Positions 24,512-32,575 are shown, counted from the first letter of the stretch. The stretch: 34,034 bases of DNA from Candidatus Bathyarchaeota archaeon (GCA_026015035.1 JAOZHB010000075.1:1-34034), one strand, 5' to 3'. Translations and numbers: made by a program. The notes: a model not told the origin generated them from the sequence alone.

Positions 24512-25858
24512 ATGGCGAGAGATGACCTCAAAGTCGAGGTTCTGGCTGAAGCGAAGAAGTCCAATGTCCGGTTAATCGTCCTTCAATTCGTCGACATCCT
24601 CGGGAAGATGAAGAGTGTCACCCTTCCGGTGGAGCACTTGGAAGAAGCCTTAGACGAGGGCTATCCCTTCGACGGCTCTTCCATTGAAGGCTTCGTCCGA
24701 ATCTATGAAAGCGACATGGTGGCCATGCCCGATCCCGCGACCTTTAAAATCCTTCCTTGGCGGCCTCTTGAGCGTAAAGAAGCGAGACTGATCTGCGACA
24801 TTCAGAGACCTGGCGGAAAACCATTTGAGAGTGGTCCCCGACAGATCCTGAAACGAGCCCTACGAGACCTTGAAAAGGAGGGGTACGTGTTCAATGTGGG
24901 CCCTGAACTGGAGTTTTTCCTCCTCCAGATGAACGGGGAGCCCCTTACGACGCCTGTACCCCACGACTTCGGAGGCTACTTCGATTATTCACCCCTCGAC
25001 ATGGCTGTGGACATCCGGAGAGACGCGACCTTCGCGTTGCAGCAGATGGGGTTCGATATCTTAATGAGCCACCACGAGGTGGCGCCGGGACAACACGAGA
25101 TCGACTTCAAGTTTGAGGAGGCCCTAACCTCCGCGGATAAGGTGATAACCTTTAAGACGGTGATCAAGTCCGTCGCCTTAGCCCACGGGATCCACGCCAC
25201 CTTCATGCCCAAACCCTTCTTCGGCCAAAACGGCTCAGGCATGCATGTTCATCAGAGCCTGTACAACGTAAAGACGGGTGGCAACGCCTTCTTCAACCCA
25301 AAAGATAGATATAATCTGTCGGAAACAGCATACCACTTCATCGGGGGACAGCTAAAGCACATCCGAGAGATCGCTGGCTTCCTCGCGCCCACAGTGAACT
25401 CCTATAAACGTTTGACCCCGGGGTACGAGGCACCGGTATACATCTGCTGGGGTAGAAAGAACCGGTCTGCGCTGATCCGCGTGCCCGAGTATTTTCCGGG
25501 TCAGGAAGATGCGACCCGAGCGGAACTGAGGTGTCCCGACCCCTCATGTAATCCCTACCTCGCCTTCACCGTCATGTTGAAGGCGGGATTGGAGGGCATT
25601 CGACAGAAGATCGAGCCTCCCGACCCCGTTGAAGAAGACGTCTACGAGTTTGACGACCGCAAACTCGCCCAGTTTTACATCAAGACGCTGCCCTCTTCGC
25701 TGGGCGAAGCCATTGAGGAGATGCGTTCCAGTAGACTTGTTCGGGACGCCATTGGCGAATTCGCCTTCGAGAAATACATCGAAGCAAAGGATAGGGAGTG
25801 GGCCACCTACCGGCTTCACGTCACCGACTGGGAACTCAAACAGTACATCCGACTATAA
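24512..25858 (+). CDS. glnA: Glutamine synthetase, type I-alpha
   Basis: 448 residues, fitting GSI-alpha, which lacks the 25-residue insert of GSI-beta. Motifs: FDGSSIEGF (about 49-57), GPELEFFL, HHEVAPGQHEID, FMPKPFFGQNGSGMHVHQSL (ATP site and catalytic His), and ELRCPDPSCNPYLAF. It makes glutamine from glutamate, ammonia and ATP, and so feeds the HisH glutaminase encoded divergently. Of several in-frame ATG codons (24482, 24488, 24506, 24512), the last has GGGTGGTG at 24496-24503, 8 nt away, and begins MARDDLKVEV like other archaeal enzymes. Confidence 0.96.
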   Translation: MARDDLKVEVLAEAKKSNVRLIVLQFVDILGKMKSVTLPVEHLEEALDEGYPFDGSSIEGFVRIYESDMVAMPDPATFKILPWRPLERKEARLICDIQRPGGKPFESGPRQILKRALRDLEKEGYVFNVGPELEFFLLQMNGEPLTTPVPHDFGGYFDYSPLDMAVDIRRDATFALQQMGFDILMSHHEVAPGQHEIDFKFEEALTSADKVITFKTVIKSVALAHGIHATFMPKPFFGQNGSGMHVHQSLYNVKTGGNAFFNPKDRYNLSETAYHFIGGQLKHIREIAGFLAPTVNSYKRLTPGYEAPVYICWGRKNRSALIRVPEYFPGQEDATRAELRCPDPSCNPYLAFTVMLKAGLEGIRQKIEPPDPVEEDVYEFDDRKLAQFYIKTLPSSLGEAIEEMRSSRLVRDAIGEFAFEKYIEAKDREWATYRLHVTDWELKQYIRL

Positions 25859-25946
25859 TCTCATGACACGCGTATTGACCTCAACTGTAATCGAGGACGT
25901 AACCCCACTTACAAGGGACAGCGTAGAGCCTTTAGTTTAGGAGTGA

Positions 25947-26150
25947 CTAATCTGGCTCTCTTATTTTTGGCGTTTTAAAGACCATCTGTAAAAGTTTTTC
26001 GGCCTTAAGCTCCTTTATAATCAGATTTCTAACCCACTCCGAGGAGGTCAAACCTTCCCTCGACGCCTGCTGCTCAATGATCTCTTTAATGTACGGCGTA
26101 ACCCTCGTGGCAACTAAGGCCGTCTTCGTTTCAAAAGAGGTTTTAGGCAT
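25947..26150 (-). CDS. Small ribbon-helix-helix-like protein
   Basis: 67 residues. KTALVATRVTPYIKEIIEQQASREGLTSSEWVRNLIIKEL looks like a ribbon-helix-helix fold: a short strand, a helix, the GLTSSEWVR turn and a second helix, as in CopG/Arc-type regulators and antitoxins. A C-terminal extension follows. No toxin gene is adjacent, so a stand-alone DNA-binding regulator is more likely. ATG 26150 is used; an in-frame GTG at 26162 is an alternative. A TATA-like ATTATATG on the minus strand (about 26188-26195) supports expression of either. Confidence 0.7.
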   Translation of the reverse strand: MPKTSFETKTALVATRVTPYIKEIIEQQASREGLTSSEWVRNLIIKELKAEKLLQMVFKTPKIREPD

Positions 26151-26162
26151 ATTAAAAACCAC

Positions 26163-26484
26163 GCACCATCAATATCTACCGCTCAACATATAATCCTTTA
26201 GTTCGCCAACCATTCTAACTTAAGAGGAAAATTCGTAAACGCATTTTCGCGGGAGCTACTTAACGGTCTTCTTCGATGATCCCGCAATCTCGGAACGATG
26301 CTCCTCCTAGTAGTTCCTTGCGAGTCCGTGGAAACTGCAACGAGCCTAACACTGTAGGCTTTAAGCTGACAACGACAGGAAAATAAGGTTCCCACAAACC
26401 ACAGCGTGATGTCTACGTTGATAGCGTAACTGTCTCACTGTCCCATTTTGTTAACAAAAAGACGAATAATCGTGGTCAGGTGTC
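26163..26484. other. Intergenic region with short hairpin and palindrome
   Basis: 322 bp. It has a perfect hairpin AGCCTA-(6 nt)-TAGGCT (26343-26360) and a perfect 14-bp palindrome TTTTGTTAACAAAA (26446-26459) 26 nt past the stop of the KaiC-like gene, on its downstream side. A 65-codon minus-strand frame (26198-26395) shows no domain and is taken as chance. Confidence 0.45.
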
Positions 26485-27168
26485 CTAGGTCAATATTCTG
26501 ATTCCATCTTCCGTTATATCGTATTCGTGGGTTCGTTTGGAGTGATTTGTACTCCGCATTTTCAGGATGTGGAGCGTTCTCCTCAAATTTCCGTTTTCGT
26601 CGAACCGCGTCTGCATAAGAATGATTCCGTCGGCGATGAACTCTTCCACGCCGGAACCAATCGTCTGCGAGCCCCAAGGTGTGTCCGAAATCATGATGGT
26701 CGTGCAGCCCACACGCTGGAGAAATCTGTAGAGCAGGTGGATGAGAAACCGCACGTCTGTGGGTTCACTCAACGCCATGGAAAATGCGGTGAAGGAATCG
26801 ATTACCAATCTCTTCGCACTTAACTCGCTGATTGTATCCAGAATCAGGTTTAAATTGCTCTGGATGCCGGGCTCTTTCGTCGTTGACAAATCTAAAATGC
26901 CAATCATTCCCTCACGCTCAAGTTTTTCGAAGTCCCAGCCAAACCGTTGCAAATTACGCAACAGCGAGTCCCTAGTCTCGGCGAAACACACGTAGAGGCC
27001 TTTTTCACCGAATTTGAGGGCGCCCTCGAACATGAATTGGGCTGCAATGGTTGTTTTTCCCGCTCCTGGGCTGCCAGCAAACAGGATGAGGCTTTCTTGG
27101 GGGAACCCGTCCTCAATGAGGGCGTCAAATCCTGAGATCCCGGTTGGCACTCTCTGAATCATAGTCAT
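26485..27168 (-). CDS. KaiC/RadA-like RecA-superfamily ATPase, single domain
   Basis: 227 residues with one KaiC domain. VPTGISGFDALIEDGFPQESLILF leads into Walker A GSPGAGKT (32-39); FAET (62-65) holds the likely catalytic Glu64, and RLVIDS has Walker B Asp124. Such single-domain archaeal KaiC proteins are common and mostly uncharacterised; relatives include circadian KaiC, GvpD and the archaellum ArlH. The tail holds HILKMRSTNHSKRTHEYDITEDGIRI, the family's usual C-terminal strand set. ATG start; the small basic ORF 27390 and the winged-helix gene are divergent from it and might be functional partners (inference). Confidence 0.9.
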   Translation of the reverse strand: MTMIQRVPTGISGFDALIEDGFPQESLILFAGSPGAGKTTIAAQFMFEGALKFGEKGLYVCFAETRDSLLRNLQRFGWDFEKLEREGMIGILDLSTTKEPGIQSNLNLILDTISELSAKRLVIDSFTAFSMALSEPTDVRFLIHLLYRFLQRVGCTTIMISDTPWGSQTIGSGVEEFIADGIILMQTRFDENGNLRRTLHILKMRSTNHSKRTHEYDITEDGIRILT

Positions 27169-27389
27169 CCCTACTTCTTCAGCTCTCTTGGATTAAGAAG
27201 TTTTCGATGGCCGTCCCTTTTGGAGACATTTTCCTGCCTAAAAAAGGGGGTGGCCTATTCTTGCTAACATTTGTATAACGCTGAGCATACATTCAGTTCT
27301 TAAACGTTGTTAAAATCGTCTTTTAAGCTCGCCAGTCCAACACTGTATCACGGAAAACCACGATCAGTCACGGAGAAGCTGAGATCCCC

Positions 27390-27614
27390 ATGGGAACAAG
27401 TGAGTTATCTCCAAAGAAGGTATCGAGGCGTAAGAAGCAGGTTAAGAGGTTGAAGAGTAAACCGGAGCGCGATGACCCTTCCACGCTGGCCAAGAGGATT
27501 CTGGAAGAAGCCAAGAAAATCGCGGAAATGGAAGTCCAGAGAACAGCGATGGAGGTTCTTTCACAAGCCACCATTATCGCGAGGTGGGAGAGGAACCCCT
27601 TTTACATATCCTAA
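27390..27614 (+). CDS. Small basic helical protein, unknown
   Basis: 74 residues, not recognised. Residues 8-27 are rich in Lys/Arg; 31-66 (STLAKRILEEAKKIAEMEVQ and on) form a likely amphipathic helix or coiled coil, ending in RWERNPFYIS. This looks like a nucleic-acid-binding or scaffold peptide. A TATA-like TTTTAAGC near 27321-27329 gives a leader of about 38 nt. No strong Shine-Dalgarno (GGAG at 27372-27375 is rather far). Codon composition looks coding; the role is unknown. Confidence 0.5.
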   Translation: MGTSELSPKKVSRRKKQVKRLKSKPERDDPSTLAKRILEEAKKIAEMEVQRTAMEVLSQATIIARWERNPFYIS

Positions 27615-27903
27615 CGGCCACTTCAAACCCTGGTTCTGTACAAAGCAGTGGAAGCATACATTAGCAGTAGTCCGCGTCAACTTCCGCAACTCCTTGAGAA
27701 GATCCTTTTTCAACACGTTTCGTCCAAGCAATTATTAGCTTCAAAAACTGTCTATTTTAGAACGTAACAGAACTCTATACCTATCATTCCCTTTATTGAA
27801 CGGTAAGACTTGAAGCACAACGAGAGAATCCTCGAAGGCAAGATATTTATGGCAATGCATAACCTTGAATAATCAACCAGCAGAGAGGTTAGAGGGCATT
27901 TAC

Positions 27904-28554
27904 ATGATCGATAGCCTAGATCGGCAGATCCTCGAGGTCATTGAAAAGGCCCCGTCCATAGTCCGGTCGATCACGGAGAGGGAAATTGAACGCGGCGTCC
28001 TATTTCCTTCCGTCAGCACCATGGACATCAAGCGAAACCTCTCATACGATGTCAGCATCGAAATCATTGAGGGAAGGTTGAATTCCCTCGAACGCGAGGG
28101 TTACATTTACTTCGAACAAAAGCGCTGGTGGCTGACCCATAAGGGAAGGATCGTTATCGGCCGATCCGACGAAAAGACGGTTCTTCCAACCCAGTCTTCC
28201 AGGTCCATGCGAAAAATCCTGGAGGAAACCTTCTCTCGCTTTGAGGTTTCAAACAAGGACTCCCTGACGTCACGTCGGCATCCACCCGACTTCGCTGAAC
28301 TTGTTGACGAACGGAGTAAGGTGGAGGCCCTTCTTTCCGAGTTGAAACAGGGGGTCGCAGCAGGCCTCATCTCAAAGGATGAATACGCCCAAATGGCTGA
28401 ACGGATAACGACGAAGTTGAAGGATCTTGACATCCAAATCGAGACGCACGTCAGAAGTAGACGGAGCAGCCTCCTCCGAGAGATCACCGATTTAGAGGAG
28501 GCCCTAGCAAAAAAGAAGGCGGAGTTGGACCGCTTGAACCGAGTTTCATCCTGA
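27904..28554 (+). CDS. Winged-helix protein with SHOCT-like segment and C-terminal coiled coil
   Basis: 216 residues. Residues 1-85 form a winged-helix-like domain (DRQILEVIEKAPSIVRSITEREIE..., ..IIEGRLNSLEREGYIYFEQKRWWLTHKGR) resembling MarR/ArsR-type archaeal regulators. After a linker comes EALLSELKQGVAAGLISKDEY (about 138-158), SHOCT-like, then heptad-rich helices to the end. A transcription regulator or adaptor is likely. ATG 27904 is chosen for GAGGG 7 nt upstream, and a TATA-like ATATTTATGG (about 27841-27850) is well placed. Partner and target are unknown. Confidence 0.75.
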   Translation: MIDSLDRQILEVIEKAPSIVRSITEREIERGVLFPSVSTMDIKRNLSYDVSIEIIEGRLNSLEREGYIYFEQKRWWLTHKGRIVIGRSDEKTVLPTQSSRSMRKILEETFSRFEVSNKDSLTSRRHPPDFAELVDERSKVEALLSELKQGVAAGLISKDEYAQMAERITTKLKDLDIQIETHVRSRRSSLLREITDLEEALAKKKAELDRLNRVSS

Positions 28555-28590
28555 CAATAGATTTATGCTTATTGGGTTTCAGTCGCAGCC

Positions 28591-28597
28591 TTTTTTT
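28591..28597 (+). terminator. T7 tract after winged-helix gene
   Basis: Seven T residues 37 nt past the stop codon on the coding strand. Confidence 0.45.
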
Positions 28598-28779
28598 CGT
28601 CGTCTAGCACTCATTGAGGTACAACAGCCGTCTGGATCAAACCTGTCCCCTCTCAAACTACAAACCTGAGGATTTACAAATTCAATAAGCTGAAACGACT
28701 ATCTAGTCAGTCTACCCGGAAACATCTTCGTGATGAGTAAAACTTCGCTATTACGTTTCTCTTTACCGCCGCGTAATGG

Positions 28780-30012
28780 TTAAGTGTCGACCTGAGTGCT
28801 ATTCTTCCTCTTTCCAAAGAATGCCATGAAGAGCATACCATTGGCTGCGAGAAACGAGGCGCCTGTGAAAAAGGGCAGCGTGAGGCTGATGGTCTCGAAC
28901 ATGTATCCGGCCACGGTCGGTGCGATGGTTCGGACGCTCATCCGCGCGAAGTTACTTATCCCGATGGCCGTTGCGGTCTCGCGTGGCTCTACTAGACCCG
29001 CGGCGAAGGACTGCCTGATGGGCATGGTGAACATTAGCACCACTCTCATAACAACTATTAGAGCGATGGCTAACGGAAACCACGTCGTCAGAGAGAACAC
29101 CACGGATAAACCCGCTACTATGAGACGAGTGGCTGCAATGGTGGATACCGCTCCAAACCGATTCACAATCATGGGAACAAGAATGTAACTAAAGACTGAG
29201 AGAAACCGGGCTCCAGCGAATACCGGTCCAAGGACTTCACCGCCCACACCGAACTGAACATAAACGTACAGAGACAATAAGGAATCTATGAAACCCCACC
29301 CAACACCACTCGTCGCACGAATAAGGGAGAAGCGAGCAATAACCCCCCACGAGCGTGATTTCACCGGACTTTGCGGTTCCGCCTCTTCTGTAGTCCTAAT
29401 CGCCTTCACGTCCTTCAAAGGCAGAATAAACAGAAAGGACGCGAAGCCGCCAGCAGCGCCGATCCAGAAGAGCAGTGAGTGGGCTCCGACTACATCCAAC
29501 GCCAGAGTGCTTTGGAAGTACGTGGGCAACCCCGCCATCAGAGAGCCAGCCGAAGCGGCTAACGCGTTTGTGACTGCAAGAGTGCTGAAGATTGATGAGC
29601 GGTTCTCCACATTCGTTTTACCAGCGATGTACCCCGAAACGACGGGCTGACCCGCTCCTGCCCCCTCACCCATAGCCCCAACACCCTGACCTAGCGCCAG
29701 CATCCAGAAGTCTGAGCTGACTGCAAAGATCACCATCCTCAAGGTGGCGAAGATGCCGCCAATAACTATGAAAGGTTTACGACCGAACCGGTCGGAAAGG
29801 AAGCCGAAGCTAACACTATGAAGCGCGCTTACAAAAGTACCGATGGAGAGGAGGAGACCGATCTCTACGGGGCTGAAGCCGAGGAGAGCGAAGTAGATAG
29901 CCCTCACTACCTGGAGAAAGCCCATTGCTACACGCCTCATGGACATGGAGACTAGTAACAGCTTCAGGTCCCTATCGAATACCTCGGGAAGCCTAAGCCA
30001 AGAAGGCAACAT
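28780..30012 (-). CDS. Major facilitator superfamily transporter
   Basis: 410 residues, about twelve transmembrane helices. The loop GFLSDRFGRKPFIV between helices 2 and 3 is a textbook MFS motif A, and SGYIAGKTNVENRSS follows helix 4. It resembles drug/metabolite:H+ antiporters; cargo is unknown. ATG 30012 (MLPSWLRLPEV) has GGGGTG 9 nt upstream; an earlier in-frame start would add 17 poorly supported residues. Two tandem operator-like repeats (30057-30124) lie immediately upstream, so expression is probably ligand-controlled by a repressor or activator. Confidence 0.88.
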   Translation of the reverse strand: MLPSWLRLPEVFDRDLKLLLVSMSMRRVAMGFLQVVRAIYFALLGFSPVEIGLLLSIGTFVSALHSVSFGFLSDRFGRKPFIVIGGIFATLRMVIFAVSSDFWMLALGQGVGAMGEGAGAGQPVVSGYIAGKTNVENRSSIFSTLAVTNALAASAGSLMAGLPTYFQSTLALDVVGAHSLLFWIGAAGGFASFLFILPLKDVKAIRTTEEAEPQSPVKSRSWGVIARFSLIRATSGVGWGFIDSLLSLYVYVQFGVGGEVLGPVFAGARFLSVFSYILVPMIVNRFGAVSTIAATRLIVAGLSVVFSLTTWFPLAIALIVVMRVVLMFTMPIRQSFAAGLVEPRETATAIGISNFARMSVRTIAPTVAGYMFETISLTLPFFTGASFLAANGMLFMAFFGKRKNSTQVDT

Positions 30013-30315
30013 CAAACTGAGCACCCCACTACACGACCAATGGCGTACATAACGAGTTAGCAATAATGCACAAGTCAGTTGTGTAACCCATTAGCAATGA
30101 CGCACAAATCAGTTGTGAATCCCATTAATATGGCTTACGGTTCAGAAGCATTTACCTTTGTATCGCCGGGTTGGTGAAAAGGGTAGCTGAATCCTTTAGG
30201 TTTGAAAGCGCATACTGCAAAGAACATTCAATTGAGCAGGAGTGACCACGGTAGCCACCTCGTTTAGCTAACTAGCGGATCTCGACCTAATTTCAAGATA
30301 GTTAAAGAGGGAATT
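30013..30315. other. Intergenic region upstream of MFS transporter gene
   Basis: 303 bp. Apart from the tandem operators it holds TTAGCTAACTAGC (30264-30276), a copy of the recurrent motif, close to the end of the minus-strand GNAT gene. No ORF was recognised. Confidence 0.5.
30057..30124. promoter_or_regulatory. Two tandem 34-bp operator-like repeats
   Basis: Units 30057-30090 and 30091-30124 agree at 29 of 34 positions. Each holds an inverted repeat CACAA-5 nt-TTGTG (30069-30083 and 30103-30117), so symmetric sites recur 34 bp apart, about three helical turns. They lie 45-112 nt before the MFS start codon. Binding by a dimeric regulator is inference. Confidence 0.65.
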
Positions 30316-30831
30316 CTAAAAGTTGAATTGGAGGTCAAAGAGCTTCAGACCTTTCGTCCATTGTTTCTTTGATAAGTCCATGAAAAGCTCTACTTGACCA
30401 ATGTTTTTGAAACCCTGCTTATAAACGAATTTTATGGTCTCTAAGTTTCTTGCCACAGGTTTAACGCTCAAATAGCGTAGGTCGAGTCTTCGCACTTCAA
30501 CAATAACTGTCTCAATCAGTCTTCGTCCTATACCCCTATTACGGTAAGATTGACTAACTATTAGCGGCTCTATCTCAGCTTCTTCTTCCCCGACTATCAA
30601 TCCTACAAGCCCAACCACACAACAATCAACGAGAGCGACCCACAAACGATCGACTCCAACTTTTTTCAAATGATTGTTAAAGTAGTCCTCAGGATGAGAA
30701 CCGCCTATATGGGGGTCTCCATAAAGTTGACGATGCCACTCAGTTAATTCTCTCCACAATATCCGACAAGGTTCCTTATCGATAGGTCGATATTTTCGAA
30801 TTACAATCTTATCCGTCACTTTAAGAATCAC
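30316..30831 (-). CDS. GNAT-family N-acetyltransferase
   Basis: 171 residues. IRKYRPIDKEPCRILWRELTEWH is a typical GNAT N-terminus; SQSYRNRGIGRRLIE (about 108-122) is the acetyl-CoA loop, and NLETIKFVYKQGFKNIGQVELFM the C-terminal alpha4-beta7 signature. The substrate is unknown. The start is GTG 30831, with no strong Shine-Dalgarno; an AT-rich stretch around 30880-30905 could hold its promoter. Transcribed away from the pdxA-like gene. Confidence 0.85.
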   Translation of the reverse strand: MILKVTDKIVIRKYRPIDKEPCRILWRELTEWHRQLYGDPHIGGSHPEDYFNNHLKKVGVDRLWVALVDCCVVGLVGLIVGEEEAEIEPLIVSQSYRNRGIGRRLIETVIVEVRRLDLRYLSVKPVARNLETIKFVYKQGFKNIGQVELFMDLSKKQWTKGLKLFDLQFNF

Positions 30832-30932
30832 GTCTCTTGATGTATCCCGTACTGCTAGCTACGATTAAAGCTGAATTACTGATTTTTTAACGCTATCTTA
30901 TTTATACAGGTTTGTACCCCCTTATCTTAATA

Positions 30933-30940
30933 GTTTATAC
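30933..30940 (+). promoter_or_regulatory. TATA box of second pdxA-like gene
   Basis: GTTTATAC centred 27-28 nt before ATG 30965, which predicts a leaderless mRNA; the start codon has no Shine-Dalgarno. Confidence 0.55.
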
Positions 30941-30964
30941 TTGTCATACTTGATTGGATAATCC

Positions 30965-31969
30965 ATGTCAAACAATAAACCCAGAATTGGCCTTTTCATC
31001 GGCGATGCGACAGGGATTGGCCCCGAGATCACGGTAAAAGTCGTGGCTCAACGAAAAGCGTTATCCAACTGTTTTATCATAGGTGTTGGAGACCACCGCG
31101 TATTTCAGTTAGGCCAGAGGACGGCTCAATTAGCATTGGAGTACCCTGTCTACAATGACATCGATGAGGTGGACTCTTCAAAAGGAAATTTCGCCTTTTT
31201 AGATCTGAAAAGCCTCGATCCGAAGGAATTAACTCTGGGTCAGATAAGCCCTGTCTCAGGTAGGGCCGTCGGTGACTCACTGAAACTGATGGTCCAATTA
31301 GCTCTTACTAAACGAATAGATGCATTAGTTTATGCTCCCCTAAATAAGGAAGCCCTGTATCGGGGAGGATACCCGTACAAAGGAGAAATCGGCTTTTTAG
31401 CTCATCTATTGGGGGTCAAAGACGGCTTTGGAGAGATGAATGTTCTTGGCGAATTATGGACTTCCCGCGTCACCTCTCACATCAGCATCGCCGACGTTAG
31501 CAAAAATATCACCCGAAATAAAGTCTTAGACGCCATAACTCTTGCTGACTCCACGTTGAAGCGAGCCCATATAGAACATGCTAAGATCGCCGTCTCGGCG
31601 CTAAATCCACATGGTGGTGAAGGAGGCTTGTTCGGACGCGAAGAACAGGAAGCCATTGCCCCCGCTGTACAAGACGCTAAGAACCTCGGGATAAACGTAG
31701 TAGGCCCCTACTCAGCCGACACCATCTTTCTACGCATTTCGAAGGAGAAGTTAAACGCCATTGTTACCATGTATCATGATCAAGGGCAAATCGCTATGAA
31801 GCTGATGGGCTTCAACGAAGGCGTGACCGTTAACGCAGGCTTACCCGTAGTAATCACCACGCCTTCCCACGGCACTGCATTCGACATCGTTGGAAAAGGC
31901 GTAGCAAATCCAAACGCGTTAACGCAAGCCGTCGTGTTAGCCGCTAAAATGGCTTCTTGGCAATCCTAA
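30965..31969 (+). CDS. PdxA-family dehydrogenase paralogue with altered substrate loop
   Basis: 334 residues, aligning residue for residue with the first PdxA in this window over positions 140-280. The three metal-binding histidines are kept (His172 in VTSHIS, His216 in LNPHGGEGG, His271 in MYHDQG), as is GDATGIGPE at the N-terminus. The GHTE loop, whose His-Thr pair contacts the substrate in the family, reads GEIG here (Glu141-Ile142 by alignment). The enzyme is thus probably active in metal/NAD chemistry but on another substrate. No kinase is adjacent; the OFA-type transporter downstream might import the substrate or its precursor (inference). Confidence 0.88.
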   Translation: MSNNKPRIGLFIGDATGIGPEITVKVVAQRKALSNCFIIGVGDHRVFQLGQRTAQLALEYPVYNDIDEVDSSKGNFAFLDLKSLDPKELTLGQISPVSGRAVGDSLKLMVQLALTKRIDALVYAPLNKEALYRGGYPYKGEIGFLAHLLGVKDGFGEMNVLGELWTSRVTSHISIADVSKNITRNKVLDAITLADSTLKRAHIEHAKIAVSALNPHGGEGGLFGREEQEAIAPAVQDAKNLGINVVGPYSADTIFLRISKEKLNAIVTMYHDQGQIAMKLMGFNEGVTVNAGLPVVITTPSHGTAFDIVGKGVANPNALTQAVVLAAKMASWQS

Positions 31970-32022
31970 CTCGCTAACCAATTCATTTAGTTGGCCTGAA
32001 TACCTAGACAGAAATCAAGGCT

Positions 32023-32148
32023 TCACAATTCTGCTTCAAGAACTCGGATACGCTTCCTCCAGAAAACCGTGTCTTTCGGCGCAATCGTTCTTGCGTATTG
32101 CGTTCTGGCATGATCCAACATCTTTCGTACTTCAGCTTGACTAATCAT
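32023..32148 (-). CDS. Possible 41-residue helical protein
   Basis: ATG at 32148, TGA at 32023-32025, with an in-frame stop just upstream of the ATG. The product starts MISQAEVRKMLDHARTQY and ends WRKRIRVLEAEL: two amphipathic helices joined by TIAPKDTVF. The pattern (Y-x-R-T..P-x-D..FWR-x-RI-x-x-LE) looks like short archaeal helical proteins I have seen without known function. No clear Shine-Dalgarno or TATA box was found, so this could still be a chance frame. Confidence 0.4.
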   Translation of the reverse strand: MISQAEVRKMLDHARTQYARTIAPKDTVFWRKRIRVLEAEL

Positions 32149-32250
32149 TGTAGTACGTCCTACTCACGAGTTTGTTGCTTGGGCAGTCGTAGGTTGGTGT
32201 TCTTCGGATCCACGCTCCTTCGCTCTTTCCAGATACTTCGTGAATTGAAT

Positions 32251-32280
32251 GTAAGGGGCAAAGCCCCTTACTCCCCCCCA
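32251..32280. repeat. G-run hairpin element (copy 2)
   Basis: Perfect 9-bp stem GTAAGGGGC / GCCCCTTAC with an AAA loop (32251-32271), followed by a C8 run. Its reverse complement resembles the element at 20841-20870 (G6, TAA, G4-6, CT, two bases, GCC). Confidence 0.7.
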
Positions 32281-32575
32281 ACACCATGTTGTGCGATTGA
32301 CCAATTTAACGCTTTGGAAATCATTTTCTGAATTGGGACTCCATAAATAGCCAGAGACGTTTTCGGGGAGCCGTCTTCAGACGTGAAATTCCACACCCCC
32401 TCCTGTATCAACAGTCTTAATGGCGTTTTTCTCCTCAGCTTTCAGCCTTGCCTAATATAATTCGCGTTCTTTCATCCGCAAATTCGCTTTTTCTTAAGCG
32501 AGGCCCTTAACGTTGAATGTCCCTTAGCTAGTTACCATGCAAAGGCCTCTGTTCGCTGACTGTCCAGCTGAGTCT

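Larger units (their letters stand above)
31970..32575. other. Intergenic region with small ORF, G-run hairpin and motif copy
   Basis: About 600 bp. It holds the 41-codon minus-strand ORF 32023-32148, the G-run hairpin at 32251-32271 followed by a C-run, and TTAGCTAGTTAC at 32524-32535. A 77-codon plus-strand frame (32098-32331) runs through the hairpin and is considered chance. Confidence 0.5.

Noticed and set aside
25947-26150. Toxin-antitoxin system for the RHH-like protein
   Set aside because: No toxin-like gene lies next to it on either side.
32098-32331. 77-codon plus-strand frame
   Set aside because: Runs through the G-run hairpin; its Pro/Cys-rich end is a translation of that repeat.
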